A stretch of 64,000 nucleotides of DNA from Bradyrhizobium arachidis (GCF_015291705.1 NZ_CP030050.1:2232001-2296000); one strand, 5' to 3'; positions 9,601 through 19,796 are shown, numbered from the stretch's first letter. Notes: generated from the letters alone by a model not told the origin. Made by a program: numbers and translations.

Positions 9601-10767
9601 TCACGGAAATCCCGGCTGTGCTGCACTTCCGAGCAGGAGTCGGCCGGCGCTCTGGAGGGTTCCCTCGTTTAAAGCTGCGTGCTGGGCAACCACGAAGCTG
9701 TCGCACATCGCTCGCGCCAGATTGCTGGTTGTGTAGAGCGACGCGCTTCCAGCGAGAACGCTCGCAATGTTGCAGACCTCAGCGCTTTGCCGCGCGGCAT
9801 TTGTGGCGGCGAGTCGCATCAGGGTCGCGGTGCTCTGGTTTACCGCATCCTCTAGCGCTTCCTTCCACAGCTCCTCGGTGGCCTCATAGAAGAAGGCACG
9901 GGCGGAACGCAGCATGGATTCGGCTCTGGCCATCTCCAGTTGGACATAGCCGCGCTCTGCCATCGCGGGCGCTCCTGTGATTGAGGCGCGGCTTCCGGCC
10001 ATCGCGACCACCTCGTCTAGCGCGGAGCGCGCAATACCGATGCCGACGATCGCATGCGCCTGGGCAGCAAAAGTCACGGACGGATAACGATAGATCGGCG
10101 CGTCGAGTGTCGGCGGACCGCCGCGGATCAAGGTCCATTCCTCCGGCACAATGACATCGTTGACAACGACGTCGTGGCTGCCGGTGCCTTGCAGACCGAT
10201 GACGTCCCAATTGGGCCGGATTGTCACCTTCTCGGCCGGCATCACGGCTACACGCGCAAGGCCACCGGTCGGATCGTCTTCCAGAGTGATGCCGACCCCT
10301 ATCAGATCCGCGCCCGGTGAGCCGCTGGCGAATGGCCACACGCCGTTCACGACAAACCCGTCGGTGCTTCGCCTGGCGGGCTGGAGCGGGAAAAGCGCGC
10401 CTGCCAACACTACGTCAGGCCCATTCGCGTATACCGTTTGAAGCGTGTCCTCCGGAAGAGCAGCGAGGTAGCGAGCCCCATCGCCGAAGCTGGCGACCCA
10501 ACCGGCGGAGCCGTCGGCTTCGGAAATGCGCTCGATCAGGTGACAAAAATCGGCCGGCGTTCGCTCCTCGCCGCCGAATCGCCTGGCGACCAAAGCTCGA
10601 TAGACGCCAACGCGCTTGAAGCCGTCGATGATCTCGTCTGGAATCTTCTGCGTTCGGGCGAATTCGTTTCGACGCGCGCGGATATCAGCCAGTAGCGGCG
10701 ACAGATTATCCCAGGTCGCAGCCGTAGCGTCGGTTACTGGAGTGATCGTCTCTGGTGGAGCGTTCAT
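9601..10767 (-). CDS. acyl-CoA dehydrogenase-fold flavin-dependent monooxygenase-like protein
   Basis: Encodes a 388-residue protein with the acyl-CoA dehydrogenase fold. Typical blocks are RRFGGEERTPADFCHLIERI, DGSAGWVASFGDGARYLAAL, a central beta domain (GFVVNGVWPFASGSPGADLI, then WDVIGLQGTGSHDVVVNDVI) and a helical C-terminal domain. This arrangement matches group D flavin monooxygenases such as indole-acetate or hydroxyphenylacetate hydroxylase oxygenase components, which take reduced flavin from a partner reductase; no reductase gene is near. The start MNAPPETITP is chosen because it overlaps the stop of the upstream gene (ATGA) with GAGGA upstream. Substrate unknown; an IAA-type aromatic is possible but unproven. 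Confidence 0.75.
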   Translation of the reverse strand: MNAPPETITPVTDATAATWDNLSPLLADIRARRNEFARTQKIPDEIIDGFKRVGVYRALVARRFGGEERTPADFCHLIERISEADGSAGWVASFGDGARYLAALPEDTLQTVYANGPDVVLAGALFPLQPARRSTDGFVVNGVWPFASGSPGADLIGVGITLEDDPTGGLARVAVMPAEKVTIRPNWDVIGLQGTGSHDVVVNDVIVPEEWTLIRGGPPTLDAPIYRYPSVTFAAQAHAIVGIGIARSALDEVVAMAGSRASITGAPAMAERGYVQLEMARAESMLRSARAFFYEATEELWKEALEDAVNQSTATLMRLAATNAARQSAEVCNIASVLAGSASLYTTSNLARAMCDSFVVAQHAALNEGTLQSAGRLLLGSAAQPGFP

Positions 10768-11113
10768 AAAGCTGTCCTCGGTGTTTTGAGCCGATCGCTG
10801 CCGCACTTCATTGATTTTGGTTGCGCGCGCACGGCGAAGCCGGTCGGATTGATACTCAGTCGGCAGGGATGGTCGAAACTGTCGTAGTTGATATTGACCG
10901 TGATGCGATTACTGACGGTTGCCAGTCCAAACTGCCCCCCGAACGCATTGACTCAAAGAAAAGGTGTTGAAGGCCGGCAAGACTGACATAGATATGGCTG
11001 TCGTTGGTGTCGTTGAGGCTGAGCCGGCAAAGCAACTGATATGCGGCGTCGAGATCGATCCACCTCTGCTGCATTATGTCTCCGACGGCTGAAGACAGCG
11101 CTGGTTTTGCCAT
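10764..11113 (-). pseudogene. small gene coupled to the monooxygenase, apparently frameshifted
   Basis: The start MAKPALSSAVGDIMQQRW has a strong ribosome binding site (GGAGG, five bases before ATG). The first frame continues plausibly through LNDTNDSHIYVSLAGLQHLF. After that a second frame looks protein-like (VNAFGGQFGLATVSNRITVN, then INYDSFDHPCRLSINPTGFAVR...) and its stop overlaps the ATG of the monooxygenase gene, as expected for translational coupling. The span is not a multiple of three, so one frameshift near 10955 is inferred. If the shift is a sequencing error the gene would encode about 116 residues. I do not recognise the family. Without the shift the frame ends at 10856 (85 residues). 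Confidence 0.5.
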
Positions 11114-12101
11114 GTGTCCTCCAACGGAGATTTGTCACACTTGCGCCCGGCCGGGTCGAACCACGTTGTGAATTCCTGACCTGGCAGCCGCGAGGTCGGC
11201 GAGGCCCTGCGGCTCTTTTGCATGTCCCCAGCAATCGACGTGCCATCAATCATGGTCTGCCGGCCGTGTCTGAATCGAGCGAGATCACTTGGCTCGTGCA
11301 GCCGCGCCGGGAGAATGTTCGCGCCTCCGTGTCTGATTCCAGGCACAACGCGTCATCAACCGGACACGGCGGAAGGAGAGCGACTGAAGTGGACCTCGAG
11401 CGCGAACCAGTCGGGCTCGGCTTGCCTGCTGGAGTTTCAGGCCCGCTCTGATTTCCAGACATTACCAACAGCGCAATTTACCGTGGGCGCGACTGTGGGT
11501 GAGCTTTTGGCTGGATGTGGACATCACACGGCAGTATTCAACAAACGTGGCGGCAGCGTTCGGGAGTTTCGGATGAGCGCCTGCAGGAGAGACTGTCCGA
11601 TGCCGACGCGAATAGCAGTTTTCTTTACATCGGTCGGCTGGGCAGCCGTCGCGGTCGCAATTCCGCTCTTTTTGATCTTCGGACCTGGCTGAGCCTGGTG
11701 ATCATAGCAGGACCATAAGTGGCTTGCCGGGTCGCGGGTGAGAGCCTGCCGGAATCGTCACGTGTTCCGTTAGGCCGAGAGCCCAGACCCGCATGCCTCG
11801 CACCGCGATCTGCCGCTTGCACCGCCTCTGTTGGTCTAGCGCATTAACGTGCAGGCATGAATACTGTCGCCCGCGGTATGAGTGCTTCCTGGTGCTGGCC
11901 TCGGCGTTGCCAATATGAGCACGTAGAATGCAAGGAGAATTACGAGGCCGCGCATACCAAGGATCTTCCCGAAGCTGTGACAATTGTGGAGCGGTTGTAT
12001 TCGGTGCATTTGAGGAAGCTGATGCACGAGTGAATTACCGGAATTCGACCGAAGCTCTGCAACAGGCGGCAAACGATAGCGGGCCGCCGAGGGTGCCAGC
12101 G
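11114..12101. other. no recognisable gene
   Basis: About 1 kb with overlapping short frames. A 39-residue minus frame starting at 11955 (MRGLVILLAFYVLILATPRP) resembles a signal peptide but has no support beyond that. Confidence 0.35.
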
Positions 12102-12839
12102 TCAGTTCAGCAACTCGACCCTGCCGGTGTCGAGCCGATACAGGCCCCCGACGACCTTTAGTCTGTTCTGCTCAACTGCCGCGTTCAGAATCGGCTCCGT
12201 CGATTTTAGTTTGTTGACGTTATCGATTACATTTTGTCGGGTTACTTCGGCGAACGTGTCACGGGTTTGCTGGCGAGATCCTTTTACCGCAGGCGCAAGC
12301 GCAGCAACGAGGGATGAAATGTGCCCCGGCGGCGGCTTATCGTCGTGGAGCGACTTGATCGTGGCGTCTATCGCACCGCAATGATCGTGGCCAAGTACCA
12401 GGATCAGCGGCATGTTCAGCACGGCCACCGCATATTCCATACTGGCGAGCGTGTCATCGTTGACGAAGTTACCGGCGAGGCGGCAGACAAACAGATCACC
12501 AAGTCCGCTGCCGAAGACAAGTTCAGGCGCTACGCGAGAATCGGCGCAGCTCAGAACCGCGGCATATGGATTTTGCCCATCCACCAAAACCTCACGCTCG
12601 CGCTTGAAATCGTCGCGTCGTGATACGCCCTGGACATAGCGATCGTTCCCTTCCATTAGCCGCTTCAGGGCAGCCTCCGGCGAGATCAGGTTATTCGGCT
12701 TGGGCGGCGCTTTTGCTTCCTTTGCATCGACAATGTTGTTGCCGATCCGTAGGCAAACCGCCGAAAAAGCGAACAGCAACAGCGAGCGGCGCGACGGCGC
12801 GATCTTGGTCAGATAGGTCAGAGAACAGCCTGCTTTCAT
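12102..12839 (-). CDS. exported beta-class carbonic anhydrase
   Basis: Encodes a 245-residue beta-carbonic anhydrase, converting CO2 and water to bicarbonate. Zinc and active-site residues are visible: CADSR (Cys98, Asp100, Arg102) and GHDHCGA (His151, Cys154). The start MKAGCSLTYL is chosen for the ribosome binding site GAGGTGAG; an upstream frame extension overlaps the neighbouring gene. The N-terminus carries SRRSLLLFAFSAVCL, resembling a twin-arginine signal, so the enzyme is probably periplasmic. It follows the thermonuclease-like gene after ten bases and is likely co-transcribed with it. A role in pH or CO2 supply in the nodule is inference. Confidence 0.88.
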   Translation of the reverse strand: MKAGCSLTYLTKIAPSRRSLLLFAFSAVCLRIGNNIVDAKEAKAPPKPNNLISPEAALKRLMEGNDRYVQGVSRRDDFKREREVLVDGQNPYAAVLSCADSRVAPELVFGSGLGDLFVCRLAGNFVNDDTLASMEYAVAVLNMPLILVLGHDHCGAIDATIKSLHDDKPPPGHISSLVAALAPAVKGSRQQTRDTFAEVTRQNVIDNVNKLKSTEPILNAAVEQNRLKVVGGLYRLDTGRVELLN

Positions 12840-12849
12840 GCATCTCACC

Positions 12850-13560
12850 TCATCGCGCGGCTTTACGCCACCCGGTGCCTTCGGCTTCCGCTTCGTTGCA
12901 GAGCCAACGTTCACCGGGCTTCGTCATGTCGATTTGTTCGTAACTGAGTTGCCCGGGCAGGTGATAAATGCGCTCGCCATTGCGGCCCATAGTGCCTTTT
13001 ATCACACACTCTGAGGAGGGCGGGTCCGATAGCAGCGCGGATCCGAGCAGGAGCGCCTGAGCGTCGACGGGAACCGAGCTCGCGCCGATGATGATCGTCC
13101 CCTTATTGCGGCGACGCCAGTCCCAGGGGGCGATGAACGCCCCCGACCACAGCCCCGCGCAGGTTTTGCTCGCCACAACTTCATAGATGACGTACGGCCC
13201 CGACGAGAGTGCCCAACCGGAGCGTACCATCCAGGCGTTCACGTCCTCGCCTTCTATAAAGCAACTGCCGCGTGACCTGCCGTATTCATCACGTCCTGTG
13301 GTATGACAATCCCACGTTCGTCCGTTCGAATGCTTGATCAGCTCGTCGCGAGCAGCTAGGCCGCAAGCCCATTTCCGACCATGGGCGTCGAGGCAAATCT
13401 GGTCAGTTTCGGGAGCTTCGATGCCTGAGAGCCGAAGCTTGAATCGCTCGATCTCGATCGTATTGCCGTCGAGGATGCGCGGAGGACCGCGGAGCTTCGC
13501 CGCGCAGACCGGAGTTGTGATGATAGCGAACAATGCGACCATCATTACGCGGTGTTTCAT
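12850..13560 (-). CDS. secreted thermonuclease-like (SNase domain) protein
   Basis: Encodes a 236-residue protein with a signal peptide (MKHRVMMVALFAIITTPVCA) followed by a staphylococcal-nuclease-type domain: RILDGNTIEIERFKLRLSGI with EAPE, later GRDEYGRSRGSCF and NAWMVRSGWAL. These correspond to the DGDT, R.RG.DAPE and GR.....C motifs of the family, whose members cleave DNA and RNA with calcium. The C-terminal 90 residues are extra and include the segment CVIKGTMGRNGERIYHLPGQ, a motif seen in small exported Bradyrhizobium and Rhizobium proteins that follow this domain. The start was chosen for the signal peptide and the GAGAGGT site. It is the first gene of a two-gene unit with the carbonic anhydrase. 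Confidence 0.75.
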   Translation of the reverse strand: MKHRVMMVALFAIITTPVCAAKLRGPPRILDGNTIEIERFKLRLSGIEAPETDQICLDAHGRKWACGLAARDELIKHSNGRTWDCHTTGRDEYGRSRGSCFIEGEDVNAWMVRSGWALSSGPYVIYEVVASKTCAGLWSGAFIAPWDWRRRNKGTIIIGASSVPVDAQALLLGSALLSDPPSSECVIKGTMGRNGERIYHLPGQLSYEQIDMTKPGERWLCNEAEAEGTGWRKAAR

Positions 13561-14614
13561 CCCGACAAAAACCTCTCGCTCTTGAGTCATGTTCACGCAC
13601 GATCCGGCGCCGCCGCATTCGGCTGCTTAAATGCTTGTCCATTATTCGGCCGCATCTTTCGACGCTTGATCTATGAAAGCGTGGCCTTCGTTTCCAAGCT
13701 ACGACCTGACGCTGCGTGAGGTTCAAGCGATTTCTTCCGGTGTGCATGTCGCGGTATCCTTAGCCTCGTCGGTCTCTCTCACGGGGCGGGTCCTGCACCC
13801 TCTCGACCTGAGGAGGAGATCTCCATCGCTCGGCGGCAAACTTGGTATCCGGGAGAAAGCCAAGCTTCGAACGCTGTTGTCTCACGCACTTGAAGATGAA
13901 GTCGCGTGTGAATTCTTGACGTCGAGTGGAAGTCAGCCGGGGAGGAGCAACCTGGCTTTGCTTTGTGGCAACCCGCATCGGCAGACAGAAGGCTGCCGAC
14001 GGTTTCAGGGAGGGGCGATGACATTTCGCTGTAAGGTCTTGTCAGGACAAGATTGATGTTCGAAAGAAATCTGATCTCGCTTCCTCTGAGATCTGGACAA
14101 GGGCGCCGCGGAGTTCAGCTCGCAGCGTAAATGAATCGATATCGTTTGCTCAAACCGCCAATCCCCAAGCCATCTTTTGGAGAGCCACGCGTGGATGCCA
14201 ATCGCATTGTGGCCTTTCGCACCTCTGCGGTGCGCCATAATCTTCGTGGTGCCGCCGCCCGTTCGTAGAAGAACCCGATGTCATGGGCGGCGCGACTGGC
14301 GGCCGCTCTGTTGTAGTGCGCTTCACCGCGATCACAGGTGAAGATTGACCCAGCAAGCCCGGCACGAGGGCGTGCGTTTGCGCCAGAAGATGTGGAACGG
14401 CAAACTGCGTGGCTTCGTCGTATACGCACCGCACGAGGGGTATGCCGCCCGCGTGTTCGGACGATCGCGAGCACGATCCTGTTGCCATTCGGCACGAGGC
14501 GTCAATCCGCATCATGGCTGCCCCATCGCGGCACTCGGGCAGGCCGCTCTGGTGCGGTTTAGCCGACTCAAGCTACAATCGTTCTCAACGACCTCACTAC
14601 ACAATGGGAATCAA
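13561..14614. other. no recognisable gene
   Basis: About 1 kb with short frames on both strands and no recognised family. Confidence 0.4.
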
Positions 14615-14797
14615 ATGGCTGCAGCTCCACGGGAATTGCCGGTCTCTTCTTACGCACTTGAAGTGGATGGCCGACTCAGAGCTGAATTCGCAACCAAAGA
14701 CGGCGCCAGGGCAGGCGGAGCAGAACTAAAGAAGCGTTTTCCCATGCTTCAAATCCGGATCTATGACGCGCAGACGAATGCGCGCGAGGAAATTTAG
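14615..14797 (+). CDS. small conserved-type hypothetical protein (60 residues)
   Basis: Starts MAAAPRELPVSSYALEVDGR and continues with a charged, structured-looking segment (FATKDGARAGGAELKKRFPM, LQIRIYDAQT) suggesting a small beta-alpha-beta fold. A broken paralogue with the same motifs (SGYVLEV, DGQFETEYASRD, MLQMRIYDDD) lies at 40333-40490, which supports that this is a real gene family. GGGAA precedes the ATG. No membrane segment or known domain; function unknown. Confidence 0.55.
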   Translation: MAAAPRELPVSSYALEVDGRLRAEFATKDGARAGGAELKKRFPMLQIRIYDAQTNAREEI

Positions 14798-15354
14798 CGC
14801 CGAGTCAGTCGTTCCTCGATGCCTCGCGCGCGGCTCCGGGACTCGTCGCCGGTGGCACTCGGAAAAGGGCCGGTGTTCGAGGGTATGCCGACACTGCCCC
14901 ATTACCCTCTTAATGGGTTTCGTCGCAGCACTCGACCGTGCCGGCTCGGCGTTGGCATGCTCACCAGTTGGTGGCGCGATGCGCGGCGTGCACGCCGGAT
15001 CGGACTTGGGCCCGAGGCATCTCCAGGCCCGGTCGCTTGAAGAGTGGCATGGAGTGCTGGTTCCTCGCAGATCGGTGTTCTCTCACTGCGTCGGGTGCGC
15101 TGGGAGCAAAATCTCGCCAACTGATACGCGCCGCTGAGCTCGACTGTCGCGGAGAGGCTCGAGTAATCGTGCTGCCCGATTTTTGCCTGATGAACTAAAG
15201 GCTGCGGGGAAAGGCTCGCGACGGTTGCTAAGGCGTAAGCACCGACACTTTAGCGCTGATATGTCTTGCAGTTACTCTGAGGCGGTCGGCGGTAAAGGAG
15301 CTGCGGCGCGATCTTGCTCCGCGCGACCATTAAACCGAGGGCTTTCGCTCCTTC
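14798..15354. other. no recognisable gene
   Basis: Nothing seen apart from short frames. Confidence 0.4.
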
Positions 15355-16137
15355 TTACTCTTCCCGTTCCTTGGGCTCCATCCGAGCGAACCAGGAGCCA
15401 GGAGGAAAGGCCGCGATACGCTTGGCAAAGGAGGATTGCGGCTCCCAATCTTGCCCTTCGCTCTTCTCGAAAGTGATGACCCCGTTATGGGTGTAAAAAC
15501 GGGGCCCTGGGATATTACAGTTCACTAAAAGCAAAACGCGCCACAGATCACCTTTTTCGGTCGGCTTGTCCTTCTGCTTCGGCAAGTAGTCCACTCCAAC
15601 AGGCTCAACGATAGTGCAGCGGCCCTGCCGCAGGAGATCGCCGAGCCGGCCCTGCGTGGTCGTCACGAAGTTGAAGTTGCTCGGATCATGCAGAAAGCGA
15701 AGATTTGCGTCCCTTTCGCCATCCTTGACTTCACTGGCGATCAACCCGAGCGCCAGGGCGTGCCAGCCCAATTCGATCGGCTTTGCATAGGTCGACGCAA
15801 GTTGAAACGTGCCGTCGAGCGCGATCCTCCAGGTGATAACGTACTGTTCGTCTAATACATCATCCGCGTGCCTGGTCCACGAAACGAAAACATAGTCGTT
15901 TCCGTCAAGTTCGGCGACGCCCCACATTCGAGGGACGAACCGTGCAACTTTCGAGACGTTGGAGATAATTTGTTCTATTGTCTCACCGTCTTGCGCTCGC
16001 CACGTTGACTTGAATCTTTCGATATGGGGGCTCTCGATAGCGCGAGCACGGTCGCCAGTCGCAGCCAGCCCGGCCAGACAGATCAGGGATCGACCGAGAC
16101 AAAACAATAACGCGCGTCTTCCAGACACTTTTCTCAT
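15355..16137 (-). CDS. exported hypothetical protein
   Basis: Encodes a 260-residue protein starting MRKVSGRRALLFCLGRSLIC with a signal peptide ending around DRARA. The mature protein is soluble and of ordinary composition, with segments such as FVPRMWGVAELDGNDYVFVS and FNFVTTTQGRLGDLLRQGRC. No catalytic motif or known domain is recognised. The start was chosen for the signal sequence; an upstream in-frame start would add ten residues. It stands alone. It has good coding character over its whole length, so the gene call is firm although the function is not. Confidence 0.65.
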   Translation of the reverse strand: MRKVSGRRALLFCLGRSLICLAGLAATGDRARAIESPHIERFKSTWRAQDGETIEQIISNVSKVARFVPRMWGVAELDGNDYVFVSWTRHADDVLDEQYVITWRIALDGTFQLASTYAKPIELGWHALALGLIASEVKDGERDANLRFLHDPSNFNFVTTTQGRLGDLLRQGRCTIVEPVGVDYLPKQKDKPTEKGDLWRVLLLVNCNIPGPRFYTHNGVITFEKSEGQDWEPQSSFAKRIAAFPPGSWFARMEPKEREE

Positions 16138-17082
16138 GACTGTTGGCCTATCTGGTTTCATCCACACGTCATTGCAGAGCGGGCAACTTCAGCCTGTTAT
16201 GCGCGAGCGCAAGAAGTTAGCGGCGACGCGACGGGGGACCGATGGTGTCCCGTGCGAGCAGGCGCTCTATCACGCGCCGCTAACTTCGTTGCCGGCGACA
16301 GCCTCAAGTTGCTGTGCTAGACATGCCCAGCAGGAGGAGACTGGGCATGCCGAAGACTTGCATTCCTCGTGCCAGGTTAATAGACGGCAATTCGCACCGC
16401 TTCTATGTCCTCTTTGTCGGCTTTCCGACGTGCGGGCGTCTCGATGTTTCCGTTCAGCGCGGCTTATGCCACGCGCCGAATGTTCGGTGGGCGCAGCTGA
16501 ACGCCTCGACCAAGTTCCTGATGAGAATTGGGAGCACGTTTGCCGCCACAGAACTGTTTGGCTCGCTATCGTTACCGGAGTGTCAGCTTTCGACCTCTGG
16601 CATGCCTCTGGGTACTCGCGGCCGAGAGGCCAGAGCGCGTTTGACGCTTCTTTCGCGACAACCGGCACTCGCGCCGAGCATTTGGAGTCTGGCTGGCACT
16701 GCAAATCAACGTGCCGGTCAGGTATGTTGCTGACTTTGCCACGTGTCTTAGGCCTATGCAGCACGGATCCAGCTGGTCGAGAGGGCAGCTGGATGGCGGA
16801 CGCGCTCGAAGAACCTGCTGGGAAGCCTGGGACACGCATCAAATGCGTTCTGCTCTAGGCAGCAGTCCCGACCGCGGAAGCCGCTTTATCCCTTCCACCG
16901 AACTGGCGTGCGGCCAGAGGGCAGCTGCGATGGTCATCACAATATCGCTGACTGCAGAGCGCATCTACATCGACTCAGCGATAAGGATGCGCGGTCATTC
17001 GCGTAGCGGATGTCGCAGCACCAGCTTGCGACATAATCTGAGAGGTTGACGGAAGACTTGTCTTGCCGATAATCCAAGTCGT
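16138..17082. other. no recognisable gene
   Basis: A long plus frame and a 190-codon minus frame overlap here; neither translation resembles a protein family, and neither has a good ribosome binding site. Confidence 0.4.
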
Positions 17083-17255
17083 CGAGGTTCTCCGGTCCCA
17101 CTTGATCCGGAGCTAAGAGGGAAGCCGGTGACAATGCCGGCGCTGCCCCCGCAACTGTGAGCGGCAAGCCGCTGTCCAACGATGTCACTGAAGCCTGCGC
17201 GGCTTCGGGAAGGCCGGACAGAAGCGATGACCTGCGAGCCAGGAGACCTGCCCCG
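17083..17255 (+). promoter_or_regulatory. cobalamin (AdoCbl) riboswitch
   Basis: The leader of metE contains the conserved cobalamin aptamer elements in order: GAGGGAAGCCGGTG, AATGCCGG, GCTGCCCCCGCAACTGTGA, GTCACTG, CTTCGGGAAGGC, GAAGCGATGACCTGCGAGCC and the B12 box AGCCAGGAGACCTGCC. Paired arms can be formed around each. About 116 bases separate the aptamer from the metE start. In bacteria with both methionine synthases, this switch turns off the B12-independent enzyme MetE when cobalamin is available. Confidence 0.93.
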
Positions 17256-17371
17256 ACAATTATTCGTCCACGGGCGGGGTGTCCCGGTGGTGCGCCAAGC
17301 AGCCGTCGCACCGCGCGACTTCCCCTGCCTGCGTCCGCCACGGCCTTTGCCCCCAATATGGGGTTAACGCT

Positions 17372-19717
17372 ATGTCTCTTCTCTCCCTTCCGGTTGCCAC
17401 GCTTGGAACGCCACGCATCGGTCCAAGGCGCGAGCTCAAACTCGCTCTTGAAAGCTATTGGGCGGGAAAACGCAGCGAACTGCAGTTGCTCGAGGACGCA
17501 GCTGGCCTGCGTGCCGCAAACTGGGCTCGTCAGAAATCTATCGGCGTCACCGTCATTCCATCGAACGATTTCTCGCTGTATGATCAGGTGCTCGACACAA
17601 GTGTCATGGTTGGCGCCATCCCAGAGATCTACGCTTCGAACGCCGAATCCGTTTCGCTGAAGACGTACTTCGCCATGGCCCGGGGATCACAATGCGGCGA
17701 TCAGGATGCGAGTTGCGGTCGCGGACCGCGCGGATTTGGCGCACCCGCTCAGGAGATGACCAAGTGGTTCGATACCAACTACCACTACATGGTCCCCGAG
17801 TTTCGCAGAGGGCAGACTTTCAGGCTATGCTCTCGCAAGCCGATCGAGGAGTATGAGGAAGCCAAGGCCCTTGGCTTTCAGACCCGTCCTGTCCTGATCG
17901 GGCCGGTCACATTCCTAAAGCTCGGCAAGAGTCTCGATCCTGCGTTCCAGCCACTCTCACTGCTGGATGAACTGATACCGATCTATATCGAGGTTCTGCA
18001 GGAATTGGCCAAACGTGGGGCAAATTGGGTTCAGTTCGACGAGCCCTGCCTGGTTCTTGATCTGGATGAGAGGGCGCGGCAATCTTTGCGACATGCCTAT
18101 GATCGGCTCGCCAAGGAGGTGCCGGCCATCAAGATCTTAGTTGCCAGCTATTTCGGCGACCTCGGGGACAATCTGAACACCGCGTTGAGCCTGCCAGTTG
18201 CCGGACTACACCTCGACCTAGTTCGAGCGCCACAGTTGTTGGACCAGATCATCGCTGGCGGCCGAGGTGATCTCGTCATGTCGCTCGGTGTCGTCGACGG
18301 CCGGAATGTATGGCGGTCGAATTTGTCATCGCTGCGCCAGCGGCTCGAACCCGCGATTGCGAAGCTCGGCAAGGACCGTGTACAGATTGCCCCATCCTGC
18401 TCGCTGCTTCATGTACCGGTCGATGTTGAACTTGAAACCGGGCTCGCTTCCGACGTCAAGAGCTGGCTTGCTTTCGCGGTCCAGAAGATGCGGGAGCTTG
18501 CGATCCTGGCGCGGGCACTCGCAGGCGACCAGAATGTTGCGCCAGCTCTTGCCGAGTCGGAATGTGCCGCGACTGTTCGCCGGACTTCGCCGAAAATCCG
18601 TGATGCCAATGTCGCTGTCCGGATGAAAGCGATCGATCAGACCATGCGTCGACGCGGGAGCCCATTTGCCCGTCGTGCCGAGATCCAAAGCAATCGTTTC
18701 GGACTACCGGCTTTTCCTACCACGACCATCGGATCGTTTCCGCAGACCACAGAGGTCCGGAATGCCCGTGCGGCGCATGCGCGAGGCGCGATAAGTGACG
18801 AGCAATACGACAGGTTCCTCAAGGAGGAGACTGCGCGCGCCGTACGTTGGCAGGAGGACATCGGTCTCGACGTCCTCGTGCACGGCGAGTTCGAGCGCAA
18901 TGACATGGTGCAGTACTTCGGCGAGCACCTCGCCGGCTTCGCATTTACCAGGAGCGGATGGGTGCAGTCGTACGGCTCGCGCTGCGTCAGGCCGCCGATC
19001 CTGTTTGGCGATGTGGTGCGGCCGAAGCCTATCACCGTGGACTGGTGGCGCTACGCGCAATCACTAACGAGGAAGCCGATGAAGGCTATGTTGACCGGAC
19101 CGGTGACGATTTTGAACTGGTCCTTTGTCCGCGATGATATTCCCAATAGCGAGGTCTGTCGCCAGATTGCGCTCGCGATCCGAGACGAAGTCCGCGATCT
19201 CGAGAATGCTGGTGCGACAATGATCCAGATCGACGAAGCCGCACTGCGCGAAGGAATGCCGTTGCGTCGATCGGAGTGGACGGCCTATCTCGACTGGGCC
19301 GTGGATTGCTTCAGCATCTGCTCATCGGGCGTCGCCGATGAAACGCAAATTCATACACATATGTGCTACTCGGAGTTCAACGACATCATCGCTGCGATCG
19401 CTGCAATGGACGCAGATGTCATCTCGATCGAGACGTCGCGCTCGAAAATGGAACTACTCGACGCGTTCAGGAACTACGAATATCCAAATCAGATCGGACC
19501 GGGCGTGTACGACATCCACTCCCCACGCGTTCCCGAGGCGGGCGAAATGAAGGAACTGATGGTGTTGGCTCGGACCCGGCTGCAGGATTCGCAGCTCTGG
19601 GTCAATCCGGACTGCGGCCTGAAGACGCGCAAATGGGAGGAAGTGCGTCCGGCGCTAGCGAACATGGTCGCTGCCGCCCGCCAACTACGCGCTGCATCCG
19701 ATCCGCGAGGCCATTGA
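17372..19717 (+). CDS. metE: cobalamin-independent methionine synthase
   Basis: Encodes a 781-residue 5-methyltetrahydropteroyltriglutamate-homocysteine methyltransferase, which makes methionine in the cytoplasm without B12. The N-terminal half starts MSLLSLPVATLGTPRIGPRR and contains TKWFDTNYHYMVPEF; the C-terminal catalytic half contains PAFPTTTIGSFPQT, VLVHGEFERNDMVQYFGE, IQIDEAALREGMPLR, the zinc-site HMCYSEF and NPDCGLKTR. Length is as expected for the family. The start is the ATG after the riboswitch; an upstream frame extension runs through the leader and is not homologous. Regulation by the cobalamin riboswitch is evident. Rhizobitoxine, made by genes in this window, also inhibits methionine-pathway enzymes, so the proximity is suggestive only. 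Confidence 0.97.
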   Translation: MSLLSLPVATLGTPRIGPRRELKLALESYWAGKRSELQLLEDAAGLRAANWARQKSIGVTVIPSNDFSLYDQVLDTSVMVGAIPEIYASNAESVSLKTYFAMARGSQCGDQDASCGRGPRGFGAPAQEMTKWFDTNYHYMVPEFRRGQTFRLCSRKPIEEYEEAKALGFQTRPVLIGPVTFLKLGKSLDPAFQPLSLLDELIPIYIEVLQELAKRGANWVQFDEPCLVLDLDERARQSLRHAYDRLAKEVPAIKILVASYFGDLGDNLNTALSLPVAGLHLDLVRAPQLLDQIIAGGRGDLVMSLGVVDGRNVWRSNLSSLRQRLEPAIAKLGKDRVQIAPSCSLLHVPVDVELETGLASDVKSWLAFAVQKMRELAILARALAGDQNVAPALAESECAATVRRTSPKIRDANVAVRMKAIDQTMRRRGSPFARRAEIQSNRFGLPAFPTTTIGSFPQTTEVRNARAAHARGAISDEQYDRFLKEETARAVRWQEDIGLDVLVHGEFERNDMVQYFGEHLAGFAFTRSGWVQSYGSRCVRPPILFGDVVRPKPITVDWWRYAQSLTRKPMKAMLTGPVTILNWSFVRDDIPNSEVCRQIALAIRDEVRDLENAGATMIQIDEAALREGMPLRRSEWTAYLDWAVDCFSICSSGVADETQIHTHMCYSEFNDIIAAIAAMDADVISIETSRSKMELLDAFRNYEYPNQIGPGVYDIHSPRVPEAGEMKELMVLARTRLQDSQLWVNPDCGLKTRKWEEVRPALANMVAAARQLRAASDPRGH

Positions 19718-19796
19718 TCCGGGCTTGGGTCTCTTCTCGACAAAGCGGATCCTCTTGCGGTCATTTGCGCTGTCGATGATCGATGGAGCCTTGGGA

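Noticed and set aside
15959..16858. 299-codon plus frame spanning the region upstream of metE
   Set aside because: It partly overlaps a convincing minus-strand gene, its composition is not protein-like and no ribosome binding site is present.
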